The translations under genes were made by a program, and so were the position numbers. A stretch of 49,841 nucleotides of DNA from Bacillus sp. AFS088145. GTDB taxonomy: Bacteria; Bacillota; Bacilli; Bacillales; Bacillaceae_G. The DNA is taken from assembly GCF_002564465.1 (NCBI RefSeq), contig NZ_NUUX01000014.1, positions 1 through 49,841 on the forward strand, in the 5' to 3' direction. The notes under the pieces were generated by a model. The model saw nothing but the letters and a program-made list of their open reading frames with translations, searched no databases and was not told where the DNA came from. This document shows positions 16,974 through 25,390 of the stretch, in pieces (position 1 is the stretch's first letter; every line of letters starts with the position of its first letter).

Positions 16974-18086
16974 ATGAAAAGTAAAAAGATTTTTATTCGA
17001 GTGGATGCTTCTTATGAAATCGGGACGGGTCACGTAATGCGTTGCTTAACTCTGGCAAATCTATTTACTAAAGTTGGAATCGATATTATGTTTATTTGTC
17101 GAGATTTACCTGGGAATTTAAATCATTTAATAGTAGATAGAGGCTATAAATTATATGTACTGCCTTGCCCAATTACTGACCATCAGTCCACTGAATTCAA
17201 AAACCCGTATGAAGATTGGTTGAGAGTAGATTGGAAAATAGATTTACTTCAAACAGTAAATATTATCAAGTCGGATCCTTCTACTTCATGTTTAATCATT
17301 GACCATTATTCGATAGATTCTAAATGGGAAAATCTATTTTATCGACTAACGGGAAAAAAAATAATCGTTATTGATGACTTAGCAAATCGAAGTCATTTTT
17401 GTCAACTTATTCTTGATCAAAACATTTCAAACCATAATGAACGCTATGATGGTTTAGTTCCAAAAAGCTGTGTGAAATTTTTAGGCTTACCATACGTTAT
17501 CCTTCGTCAAGAATTTATGGTTGAAAAAATAAATTTAAGAAAAAGAAACGGTAGTATAAGAAGAATTCTTGTGTTTTTTGGAGGAAGTGATCCTACTAAC
17601 GAAACGTTTAAAACAATACAAGTATTAAAAAATCCAATGTATTCAGAAATTCACATTGATATTGTTGTAGGAGATAGTAATAAAAATAAGGAAACGATTA
17701 AGTCTTTTTGCAATGAAGAACCGAATTTTTATTATCATTGTCAAATCAATAACATGGCAGAATTAATGGGTCTTGCTAATCTATCAATTGGAGCAGGTGG
17801 AACTACCACATGGGAAAGGTGTTATTTAGGTCTGCCTACATTAACAATTGTAACAGCAGATAATCAAATTGAGATTATAGATTTAGTAAATAATAAAGGC
17901 GCAATCTGCCATTTAGGCGAGAGTTCAAATGTAACCCCAGAAAAAATTGAACAAGAATTGAATTTCTTAATACAGAACCCATTAAAAGTAACAAAAATGT
18001 CTCAAAGGGCTTTAGATTTAATGGATGAAAATATGATAAATAGTTTTATAGAAAGAGTTGTTGATTCAATAAATGATACAGATTGA
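16974..18086 (+). CDS. pseG: UDP-2,4-diacetamido-2,4,6-trideoxy-altropyranose hydrolase
   Basis: A 370-aa MurG-like GT-B fold hydrolase of the PseG/SpsG family. Visible are the N-terminal catalytic loop EIGTGHVMRCLTLA (His20 is the likely base), CLIIDHYSID, IIVIDDLANR, FFGGSDPTN and the UDP-binding GAGGTTTWERCYLGLPT. PseG removes UDP from the diacetylated intermediate before condensation with PEP. It overlaps the next gene by 14 nt. Together with pseH and pseI it completes the pathway. Confidence 0.9.
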   Translation: MKSKKIFIRVDASYEIGTGHVMRCLTLANLFTKVGIDIMFICRDLPGNLNHLIVDRGYKLYVLPCPITDHQSTEFKNPYEDWLRVDWKIDLLQTVNIIKSDPSTSCLIIDHYSIDSKWENLFYRLTGKKIIVIDDLANRSHFCQLILDQNISNHNERYDGLVPKSCVKFLGLPYVILRQEFMVEKINLRKRNGSIRRILVFFGGSDPTNETFKTIQVLKNPMYSEIHIDIVVGDSNKNKETIKSFCNEEPNFYYHCQINNMAELMGLANLSIGAGGTTTWERCYLGLPTLTIVTADNQIEIIDLVNNKGAICHLGESSNVTPEKIEQELNFLIQNPLKVTKMSQRALDLMDENMINSFIERVVDSINDTD

Positions 18087-18630
18087 AGAGTTTAAACTAA
18101 TAGATTTGGAAGATGAAAATTTAAATACCGTATTGACTTGGAGAAATAGTGATCGAGTTAAGTCTGTAATGAATTCTGATGAAATAATTACAATCGAACA
18201 GCATAAACGTTGGTTTGAATTATATAAAAATGATTCAACAAAAATTGCAAAGCTTTGTTTATATAAAAATAAGCCTATAGGATTTATTCAATTCACAAAT
18301 ATAAATAAAAAACATGGAACGTGTGAATGGGGCTTTTACATTGGTGAAAAGACAGTACCTCGTGGTTCAGGGACAGTTATGGGCATTTTAACACTGGATT
18401 ACCTGTTTAATGTGTTGAAAATGAGAAAACTAAATGCTTATGTACTTGAGTTTAATTTAATAAGTCTAAATTACCATAAGAAATTTGGCTTTGTTGAAGA
18501 AGGTAGACTTAAAAAACAAATATTAAAAAACAATCAGTACGCCGATCTAATAGTATTTGGACTATTTAAGGAAAGTTGGAAAAACTATTATGAAGATTTA
18601 AAGAAGGAGGTCACACGTAATAGTGAATGA
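18073..18630 (+). CDS. pseH: GNAT N-acetyltransferase, PseH type
   Basis: A 185-aa GNAT acetyltransferase. The acetyl-CoA loop is PRGSGTVMG, with LTWRN at the start and a family-typical end (NAYVLEFNLISLNYHKKFGF, then EEGRLK). PseH acetylates the 4-amino group of the UDP-altrosamine intermediate. It is smaller than B. subtilis SpsD (about 289 aa), so the pathway here is closer to the Campylobacter/Helicobacter Pse arrangement. Its start overlaps pseG and its stop overlaps the GTG of pseI. Confidence 0.85.
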   Translation: MIQIEEFKLIDLEDENLNTVLTWRNSDRVKSVMNSDEIITIEQHKRWFELYKNDSTKIAKLCLYKNKPIGFIQFTNINKKHGTCEWGFYIGEKTVPRGSGTVMGILTLDYLFNVLKMRKLNAYVLEFNLISLNYHKKFGFVEEGRLKKQILKNNQYADLIVFGLFKESWKNYYEDLKKEVTRNSE

Positions 18631-19690
18631 AATCGTAATAGGTAATAAAAAAATTGGTGAAAATCATCCACCTTTTATCATTGCAGAAATGTCAGGCAAT
18701 CATAATCAATCACTTGACCGTGCGTTAAAGATTGTAGAAGCTGCCGCTAAAGCAGGTGCACATGCGTTTAAAATTCAAACATATTTGCCTGATACGATGA
18801 CTTTAAATATTCGTAAAAATGAATTCTTAGTAAATCCAGCTAATCAGCAATGGAACGGAAAATCATTATACGAATTATATGAAGAAGCATATACTCCTTG
18901 GGAGTGGCATGAACCAATTTTTAATCGATGTAAAGAATTAGGTATGATTCCATTTAGCACACCTTTTGATGAAAGTTCCCTTGAATTTTTAGAAAAACTT
19001 AATGTGCCTTGTTATAAAATAGCATCATTTGAAAATAATGATCTTCCTCTTTTAAAAAAGGTCGCTTCTAAAGGAAAACCTATGATCATTTCCTCTGGAA
19101 TGGCTACTATTTCAGAGATTAGTGAAATGGTCGAGACGATTAAAGGAGCGGGTTGTAAAAATTTTATTTTACTAAAATGCACTAGTAGTTATCCTGCATC
19201 TCCAGAAAATTCAAATCTACGAACAATCCCGTATTTAAAAGACTTATTTCAATGTCAAATAGGGTTGTCGGATCATACGTTAGGAAGCGGTGTAGCGGTG
19301 GCCAGTATTGCATTTGGTAGCACAGTAATTGAGAAGCATTTTACGTTAAATCGTTCCGAAGGTGGAGTAGATTCAACTTTTTCGATGGAACCAGATGAAT
19401 TTGCAAATCTAGTTATTGAAACCGAAGCTGCTTGGAAATCATTAGGGACAATATTTATTGGTCCTACAGAGGAAGAAAAAAAATCAATTCAATTTAGAAG
19501 ATCAATTTATATTTCCGAAAATATAAAAGCCGGACAAATATTAACAAAAGATAATATAAAAATAATTCGTCCAGGGTATGGACTTGCTCCGAAATATCTC
19601 GATTTAATTTTAGGAAAAAAAATTAATCGAAATGTAGAAAAAGGAACTGCTCTCCATTGGGACATGCTTATAGAAGGAGTGGATCAATAA
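18623..19690 (+). CDS. pseI: Pseudaminic acid synthase (NeuB family)
   Basis: A 355-aa protein with a NeuB-type TIM barrel (about 1-280) and a C-terminal SAF/antifreeze-like domain (about 295-350). Motifs are PPFIIAEMSGNHNQSLD, AFKIQTY, CTSSYPASPENSNLRTIP, GLSDHTLGSGVAVAS and VIEKHFTL followed by GGVDSTFSMEP. The SSYPASPE...NLRTIP region is characteristic of PseI rather than sialic or legionaminic acid synthases. It condenses a 6-deoxy-diNAc sugar with PEP. The start is GTG 18623, 12 nt after AAGGAGG. B. subtilis SpsE holds the same place in the sps pathway. Confidence 0.9.
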   Translation: MNEIVIGNKKIGENHPPFIIAEMSGNHNQSLDRALKIVEAAAKAGAHAFKIQTYLPDTMTLNIRKNEFLVNPANQQWNGKSLYELYEEAYTPWEWHEPIFNRCKELGMIPFSTPFDESSLEFLEKLNVPCYKIASFENNDLPLLKKVASKGKPMIISSGMATISEISEMVETIKGAGCKNFILLKCTSSYPASPENSNLRTIPYLKDLFQCQIGLSDHTLGSGVAVASIAFGSTVIEKHFTLNRSEGGVDSTFSMEPDEFANLVIETEAAWKSLGTIFIGPTEEEKKSIQFRRSIYISENIKAGQILTKDNIKIIRPGYGLAPKYLDLILGKKINRNVEKGTALHWDMLIEGVDQ

Positions 19691-19806
19691 TTAATCTATT
19701 AAAAAAAATTAAAAACTATTTTATTTACTTGAGAGATACTAATCTAACCAAAAAAATAATATTTCAATATAATATATTAATTAAAAAAGGAGGGAGATGG
19801 TTTAAT

Positions 19807-20037
19807 TTGGGATCAAACGACGATATTTGTAGAACTAGAAGTATTTGTGAGCTTTTATCTACTCTACCACCACATTATTCTATTAGTGAAATAGTTGTTG
19901 ATGGAGTAACAGAAAGTGTAAACTATTTTATTACTTTAGATTCTTCAACAAATCTAGCATATTTTTCAAGTGTAAGTGGAGGATTAGTAATAGCAGATTG
20001 TAGAAGAATCTCACAAGTAGTAGTTCCAGGAGCATAA
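19807..20037 (+). CDS. Small Cys-containing protein at the end of the glycan operon (76 aa)
   Basis: The frame is open from 19657, inside pseI, but the credible start is TTG 19807, 12 nt after AAAGGAGGG, giving 76 aa (GSNDDICRTRSICELL to ISQVVVPGA). The C-terminal 50 residues are beta-rich (VNYFITLDSSTNLAYFSS, GGLVIADCRRISQVVV) and recall small spore-crust proteins of the CgeA type; there are three cysteines. It is separated from pseI by about 115 nt and ended by a terminator. It could be a glycosylation target or crust component. The family is not firmly recognised. Confidence 0.6.
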   Translation: MGSNDDICRTRSICELLSTLPPHYSISEIVVDGVTESVNYFITLDSSTNLAYFSSVSGGLVIADCRRISQVVVPGA

Positions 20038-20048
20038 TATTAGTGCAT

Positions 20049-20080
20049 AAAAACCTTGTTTTAAAAAGCAAGGTTTTTTT
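20049..20080 (+). terminator. Terminator of the spore glycan operon
   Basis: AAAACCTTG pairs with CAAGGTTTT, followed by T7. Confidence 0.88.
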
Positions 20081-20270
20081 ATTGAATAAATTAAGAAATC
20101 ACTATCAAAAAACGATTATAGGGTAAATGAGTTGAAACTTAATTTTTAGTACAATGATATAATTTCTAAAATCTTAATACATTATTCGTTATTGACAACT
20201 TTATTAATTCATACTATTATTATCTCAAGTTCAAGATATTTTAATTTGAAATAATTTGGAGGTTGAAATA

Positions 20271-20433
20271 ATGGAGAATGAATGCAAAACCCTTCTTTTA
20301 CTTTTAAAGCACTAATGTAAAGAAGTTTATGATGAATAAATGCACTGAAATAGTTTTTGTAATACTGTATAAAAATAATTTGATTCAAAAATTTTTACAA
20401 AATTATCTCGAATTAAAGATAAAAAACAATTAG
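20271..20433 (+). other. Leader region with two very short frames before doxX
   Basis: GGAGG (20258-20262) precedes ATG 20271, which opens a 14-codon frame ending at 20315 (MENECKTLLLLLKH). A second frame of 34 codons runs from 20329 to 20433 and stops at the doxX ribosome binding site (TAGGAGG). Either could be a leader peptide or chance. The wider gap 20082-20445 holds nothing else I can name. Confidence 0.3.
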
Positions 20434-20445
20434 GAGGATTTTAAG

Positions 20446-20844
20446 ATGTTAAATATTGGTTTATTAATTATTCGTTTAGTAATCGGTTTACTTTTTGTAG
20501 GTCATGGAGCTCAAAAATTATTTGGCTGGTTCGGTGGTCATGGATTGAAAGGAACAGGTGGATGGTTTGAATCAATTGGCATGAAACCAGGTGTAACAAT
20601 TGCACTTTTCGCAGGGTTAGTAGAACTGATCGGGGGAATTTTGTTTACACTAGGGCTATTTACACCACTTGCAGGAATTATGATTGCTGGAACAATGGTG
20701 ATGGCAATTATTAAAGTTCATGCGCCAAATGGATTATGGGCAACAGCTAATGGATATGAATACAACTTAACATTGCTTTCAGTTGCTATTGGTATAGCTT
20801 TAATTGGACCTGGTAAATATGCGTTGGATGCATTTTTATTCTAA
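20446..20844 (+). CDS. DoxX-family membrane protein
   Basis: A 132-aa protein with four hydrophobic segments and the DoxX pattern: LLIIRLVIGLLFVGHGAQKL, then a GGHG loop, FAGLVELIGGILFTLGLFTP and a closing segment ending in GPGKYALDAFLF. DoxX proteins are quinone- or thiol-linked membrane proteins associated with oxidative stress defence; the exact reaction varies. TAGGAGG precedes the ATG. Single gene. Confidence 0.87.
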   Translation: MLNIGLLIIRLVIGLLFVGHGAQKLFGWFGGHGLKGTGGWFESIGMKPGVTIALFAGLVELIGGILFTLGLFTPLAGIMIAGTMVMAIIKVHAPNGLWATANGYEYNLTLLSVAIGIALIGPGKYALDAFLF

Positions 20845-20956
20845 TTGATCACGTTAGAAATTGATTTTACAAAGTAAATAGTAATAAGTATAAAAGTGCT
20901 GTTAAAAAATGAATCTGTTCATAAAAAAATGAAATAATAGAAAATGTAAGTTAAAT

Positions 20957-21001
20957 AAAAGTGAGCTAATCGAGTCTTGTTCGATTAGCTTACTTTTATT
21001 T
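20957..21001 (+). terminator. Intrinsic terminator in the doxX/fumC gap
   Basis: AAGTGAGCTAATCGA pairs with TCGATTAGCTTACTTTT, followed by an AT-rich tail. Apart from this the 340-bp gap (20845-21184) shows only the fumC leader with TAGGAGG. Confidence 0.8.
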
Positions 21002-21184
21002 TAAATATTGATGACTATATTTCAATATAATATATAAATGAACTACTCTTTTAGAAAAAGATCTTTGACAATGCTCGAATGATACATAAACAAACTTAAC
21101 TTTACTGATTCTAATGTCAAAATAATTACTTTGATTCGATGTAGTTACATATGATTTAGTAATTAAAATCTAGGAGGAAAAAAA

Positions 21185-22561
21185 TTGGATTATCGAATTG
21201 AAAAAGATTCAATTGGTGAGATAAAAGTACCCGTAAACAAACTTTGGGGAGCTCAAACGCAACGAAGTTTTGAGAACTTTAAAATCGGTACTGAAAAAAT
21301 GCCTATTCAATTAATTTATGCTTTGGCATTAATTAAAAAAAGTGCAGCAATTACAAATAAAAAACTAGGAAAATTAGATAGTGAAAAAGCAGATGCAATC
21401 ATTGGTGCTGTAGATGAAATATTAAATGGTAAGCTTGACAATCACTTTCCACTTGTTGTTTGGCAAACAGGAAGTGGTACACAAACAAATATGAATGTTA
21501 ATGAAGTAATCGCTCACCGTGGGAATGAGTTCTTAGCAGAAAAAGGAAACAATAAAAAAATTCATCCAAATGATGATGTTAATATGTCTCAAAGTTCGAA
21601 TGATACATTTCCAACAGCAATGCATATTTCAAGTGCTCTTGCAGTAAATGAGCAATTGCTCCCTGCATTAAAAAATTTAAAAATGACACTAAACGAAAAG
21701 ATGAATAAATTTAAACAGATTATAAAAATTGGCCGAACACATTTACAAGATGCAACGCCAATAACACTTGGGCAAGAGATAAGTGGTTGGCATCGAATGC
21801 TTGAAAAAAATGAAGAAATGCTAGTAGCTAGTAAGAAGTTTATTGCTGAATTAGCTATTGGTGGGACTGCTGTTGGTACAGGAATCAATGCGGATCCGAG
21901 TTTTGGAACGATGATGGCTGAAGAAATTAGTTCGTTAACTGGACTACATTTTATTTCTGCAGAAAATAAATTCCAAGCATTAACAAGTCATGATGAGATT
22001 GTTTATACTCATGGTGCATTAAAAGCATTGGCTGCAGATTTAATGAAAATAGCGAATGATGTCCGTTGGATGGCAAGCGGTCCTAGAAGTGGTATAGGTG
22101 AAATAACCATTCCATCAAACGAACCAGGAAGTTCAATTATGCCAGGGAAAGTAAATCCAACCCAATCTGAAGCACTGACAATGGTTGTAACACAAATTAT
22201 GGGAAATGATATGACAATAGGCTTTGCTGCTAGTCAAGGAAACTTTGAATTGAATGTCTTCAAACCAGTCATTATTTATAATTTTCTGCAGTCAGTTAGA
22301 TTACTTTCAGACGCAATCAGTTCTTTTGACGATCATTGTGCAAAAGGCATAGAAGCAAATATAGAAGTGATTGAACAAAATCTAAATCGATCACTTATGC
22401 TCGTAACTGCATTAAATCCTCATATTGGTTATGAAAAAGCAGCAGCAATCGCGAAGTTAGCATTTAACGAAAATTTGACACTTAAAGAAGCTGCATTAAA
22501 AACGGGTTATTTATCGGAGGAAGAATTCGATCGCATTGTTAGACCTGAAAACATGATTTAG
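21185..22561 (+). CDS. fumC: Class II fumarate hydratase
   Basis: A 458-aa TCA-cycle enzyme interconverting fumarate and malate. Motifs are [50 protein letters not shown] (catalytic His) and the lyase signature [15 protein letters not shown] with the mobile-loop serine. It has normal length and no frameshift. The start is TTG 21185 after TAGGAGG. Monocistronic with its own terminator. Confidence 0.95.
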   Translation: MDYRIEKDSIGEIKVPVNKLWGAQTQRSFENFKIGTEKMPIQLIYALALIKKSAAITNKKLGKLDSEKADAIIGAVDEILNGKLDNHFPLVVWQTGSGTQTNMNVNEVIAHRGNEFLAEKGNNKKIHPNDDVNMSQSSNDTFPTAMHISSALAVNEQLLPALKNLKMTLNEKMNKFKQIIKIGRTHLQDATPITLGQEISGWHRMLEKNEEMLVASKKFIAELAIGGTAVGTGINADPSFGTMMAEEISSLTGLHFISAENKFQALTSHDEIVYTHGALKALAADLMKIANDVRWMASGPRSGIGEITIPSNEPGSSIMPGKVNPTQSEALTMVVTQIMGNDMTIGFAASQGNFELNVFKPVIIYNFLQSVRLLSDAISSFDDHCAKGIEANIEVIEQNLNRSLMLVTALNPHIGYEKAAAIAKLAFNENLTLKEAALKTGYLSEEEFDRIVRPENMI

Positions 22562-22590
22562 TTAGATTTTGAATTCTAAATAGAATCAAA

Positions 22591-22631
22591 AAAAATCCTG
22601 ATGGACAGTTTAAAGCCATCAGGATTTTTTT
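22591..22631 (+). terminator. fumC terminator
   Basis: AAATCCTGATGG pairs with CCATCAGGATTT and is followed by a T run. Confidence 0.9.
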
Positions 22632-22842
22632 ATGAATTCTCACATACCATCGACTAAATAACTATCAACTTTTCAATATTTTTTCACCGAGTTTAGAAAA
22701 AAGAGCGGATTAACTCAATTTAAAATTCGATTTTAGAGGATCTATATTAAAAAAATTATCATAAATTCACATTAAGTTCACATCAATAGATTATAATCAC
22801 TTTATCCTTAAATAATATTTAAACAGAAAGAAGGCGGATTAA

Positions 22843-22968
22843 TTGAAGCCCATAAAAACAATTTCAGCAGAAGAGATGCAAAAATTTGAAGATAAACTTA
22901 AAAAACACAATTGGATTTTAATGTTAATAACAGTAATCACTATACCATTTATCGTAAGTAACTTGTAA
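22843..22968 (+). CDS. Small single-span membrane protein (41 aa)
   Basis: A TTG-started frame (AAAGAAGGCGG at a good distance upstream) encoding 41 residues: a charged, amphipathic N-terminal half (ISAEEMQKFEDKLKKHN) and one hydrophobic segment (WILMLITVITIPFIVSNL). A terminator follows. It looks like a real small membrane protein; no family recognised. Confidence 0.5.
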   Translation: MKPIKTISAEEMQKFEDKLKKHNWILMLITVITIPFIVSNL

Positions 22969-22970
22969 AA

Positions 22971-23060
22971 AGAGAAAAGTACTAATACTGTTTTCTTTTT
23001 TACATATGCCCCCCAAAAAGATTATGTCAAAAAAGCCAAGAATTTTTTCTTGGCTTTTTT
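22971..23060 (+). terminator. Two consecutive hairpins with T runs
   Basis: AGAAAA/TTTTCT with T5 (22971-23000) ends the 41-aa gene. A stronger AAAAAGCCAAGAA/TTCTTGGCTTTTT (23029-23060) follows and works on both strands. Confidence 0.7.
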
Positions 23061-23204
23061 ATTGTTAATTTATCTATCTTGTTTTTAAGCGAACAAACGA
23101 AATGTTTACAACTTTGAAACAACCTATGACAAAAAATGAAACATTTAAAAACTAAGATACATATATAAGTTTTTCTGGAGTGTGATACAAGAAAAATGCT
23201 AAAT

Positions 23205-23214
23205 GTAACGTTAC
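23205..23214. promoter_or_regulatory. GTAACGTTAC palindrome upstream of L,D-transpeptidase gene
   Basis: A 10-bp perfect palindrome 80 bp before the ATG at 23296. A possible operator; nothing else supports it. Confidence 0.25.
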
Positions 23215-23295
23215 GAATACTTAACAAAAGTTGGTTTTGAGATCTTCAAGTGCAGCTATTAGTTAAGTAATTTAATATAAATAAGGAGAGAGCCT

Positions 23296-24628
23296 ATGTC
23301 TAATAAGATTATTTGGATACTTCTGGGAATGTTATTAATCCTTATCCTCATACCGAAAGCCAATGCAACTACATTTAAGTTTAAATTTAACAATAATAAG
23401 TTCTCTAATTATATAGATCATTTGAACTTAAACACGACAAAGGCTACTTTTGGTCAGACAATTGAGATCAGTATAAAAACGAAAAAAAGCGGTGAAGGAG
23501 TTTCATTAACATTTTCAAATGGTACGAATCGAAAAGAAATTTCTTTAATAAAAACATCTATGAACTCTTTTTCTGGAAAAATGAAGATTACAAGTTTATT
23601 TGCAAAAGGAGAATACAGGCTTGATGCAATTAAATTTAATCATCAAAATCTAGTAATCTCTGATAATAAAATCAATTTCACAATTTTAGATTTACCAACC
23701 CCAACGATTGAACAAGTAACAAATCAATCAACAGCTATTAAAGGGTTGTTTCTTTCAAATAGTCAGGTAGAAGTGTATAAAGATTCCAAATTAATTAATA
23801 CCGTGAAAACGAATGATAAAGGTGAATTTATTGAAGCGATTAAACCATTGAAAGAATTTACTAAAATAAGCATCATTGGAGTTAGCGAAGGATTACAAAG
23901 TAAACCGATTACAGTTAGTGTAAAAGATTCAATTGCACCATCCATTACTTCACTTTCTGCTATATCTGATCAATCACTATATGTTACTGGAATATCTGAG
24001 CCTTTAGCATCTGTAAAAGTATATATGAATGACAATCTTCTTGGTGAAAGTAGTGTTAGCTCAACAGGAAAGTTCAAAGTTAAAATCGACAAACAAAAAG
24101 CGAACTCAATAGTCAAAGTAATCGTTCTTGATCAGAGTAATAATCAAAGTAAACCATTTACAATGCACGTATCACATCATACTTCACCAGTGTTAAATAC
24201 GGTTAAAAATAATTCAACAAGGCAATTGATTATTAAATAAGCTAACTTATTATAGTAAGGGCAAAATTATCAAAACGTTTAATGTTGCCACAGGAAAGTC
24301 GTCAACACCAACTCCTACTGGGAAATTTGTAATCTTAAACAAAATTAAGAACCGCCCATGGTACAAAGGAAATATTCCAGGAGGCGATCCTAGTAATCCA
24401 CTTGGAAAACGTTGGATGGGATTAAGTGTTGGTGCAGCATATGGTATTCATGGAAATAATAAAGAAAATTCTATTGGACAATCAGTAAGTTCAGGCTGTG
24501 TTCGAATGCATAATAGTGAAATCCAATGGCTTTTTGAACAAGTTACTGTAGGAACAACTGTCATAATTACTAAATCTACAAATTCTAATGGGATAGTTGC
24601 ACAATCTTATGGTATTTCAATTTCATAA
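23296..24628 (+). pseudogene. Secreted L,D-transpeptidase (YkuD) with Ig-like repeats, split by a frameshift
   Basis: The first frame (23296-24240, 314 aa) has a signal segment (to about residue 25), an N-terminal beta domain and two Big-type Ig repeats (about 130-285; FLSNSQVEVYKDSKLI and GISEPLASVKVYMNDNLLG). It stops just as the YkuD domain begins (RQLIIK). The other frame continues without a stop from about 24236 to 24628 with KLTYYSKGKIIKTFNVATGK, TPTPTGKF and the catalytic HGNN...SVSSGCVRMHN (His and Cys present). Restoring one A in the A run near 24236 would join them into about 443 aa. The enzyme would make 3-3 peptidoglycan cross-links or attach proteins. It could be decay, phase variation or a sequencing error. 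Confidence 0.82.
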
Positions 24629-25390
24629 ATAAAGAAAGGGGCATTCTCGTTTTTACGTGATTGCTTCTTTCAATTTTAAAAGTTTTATAAATTGTTTTTA
24701 TCAGTATATTATGATGGAAGTGTTCCAATGTACGAAGCAAAGTACAAGGAAGTAAGATCAAAAATACATTAGTGGAAATCCTATAATTATATAAAGTTAT
24801 TGAATGACAAAGTAAAGAAAGGAGAGGTCTCAAGTAGTTCCATTTTTAGTGGTTTTATTTCAAGTTTGTATAGTGCTAAATGACTATTTCCCCCAATCTC
24901 TAGTAATCGAATTTCCTTATTCATATTAAAATTTCACAGATTATTTTACTTACTTCTATTTAATTCTCCAAATTCCGATAATTCTAATCGAAAAAATATC
25001 TATTATTGTGATTAAACAACAAAAAAATCCCCCAATTTACAGTATGTGCAAGTACAACTAGAATAAGAATAAAGTTCCTGTTCTAAATTCGGTAAAAGTC
25101 GAATAGTTAAAACTTTTACCGGATTTAGAAACCCCTTAATAAGTTGCTTTAGGGAAATGGTATTCGAAAGGGGGAAGATTTAAACAAAAGATAATGAAGT
25201 AGAAATGATGTGTTACTTAAAATTGGTTTATTTAAAAAAAATCTTATGTCTTTATGATTTAGGAACACTATTTTCATTGGGTCTGTCTATCTTGCTCTGA
25301 ACTTTTTAGAAGAATTCCTTCAATTTAATCCTCTCATTTTTTTGTAAAGACTACCCGCTAATTAATTAATAGTTTGAAAGGGTGGAAAGT
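24629..25390. other. 760-bp gene-free region
   Basis: Directly after the transpeptidase a weak hairpin (GAAAGGGGCA with TGCTTCTTTC, G-U pairs, 24635-24671) may end transcription. The rest is AT-rich with only very short frames (for example 26 codons from GTG near 24850). It includes the 19-bp inverted repeat at 25081-25130 and the leader of the next subtilase, whose start has AAAGGGTGG. Confidence 0.5.
25081..25130. repeat. 19-bp inverted repeat with 12-nt loop
   Basis: TTCTAAATTCGGTAAAAGT (25081-25099) pairs with ACTTTTACCGGATTTAGAA (25112-25130) with one G-T position. No T run follows. It is too long to be chance and may be an RNA structure or the ends of a lost element. Confidence 0.75.

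Noticed and set aside
19657-19806. N-terminal extension of the 76-aa protein
   Set aside because: The upstream 50 codons overlap pseI, are Lys/Ile/Asn-rich intergenic-type sequence, and the only good ribosome binding site is just before TTG 19807.
21589-21888. 99-codon minus-strand frame inside fumC
   Set aside because: Antisense shadow of a conserved enzyme with no start context.
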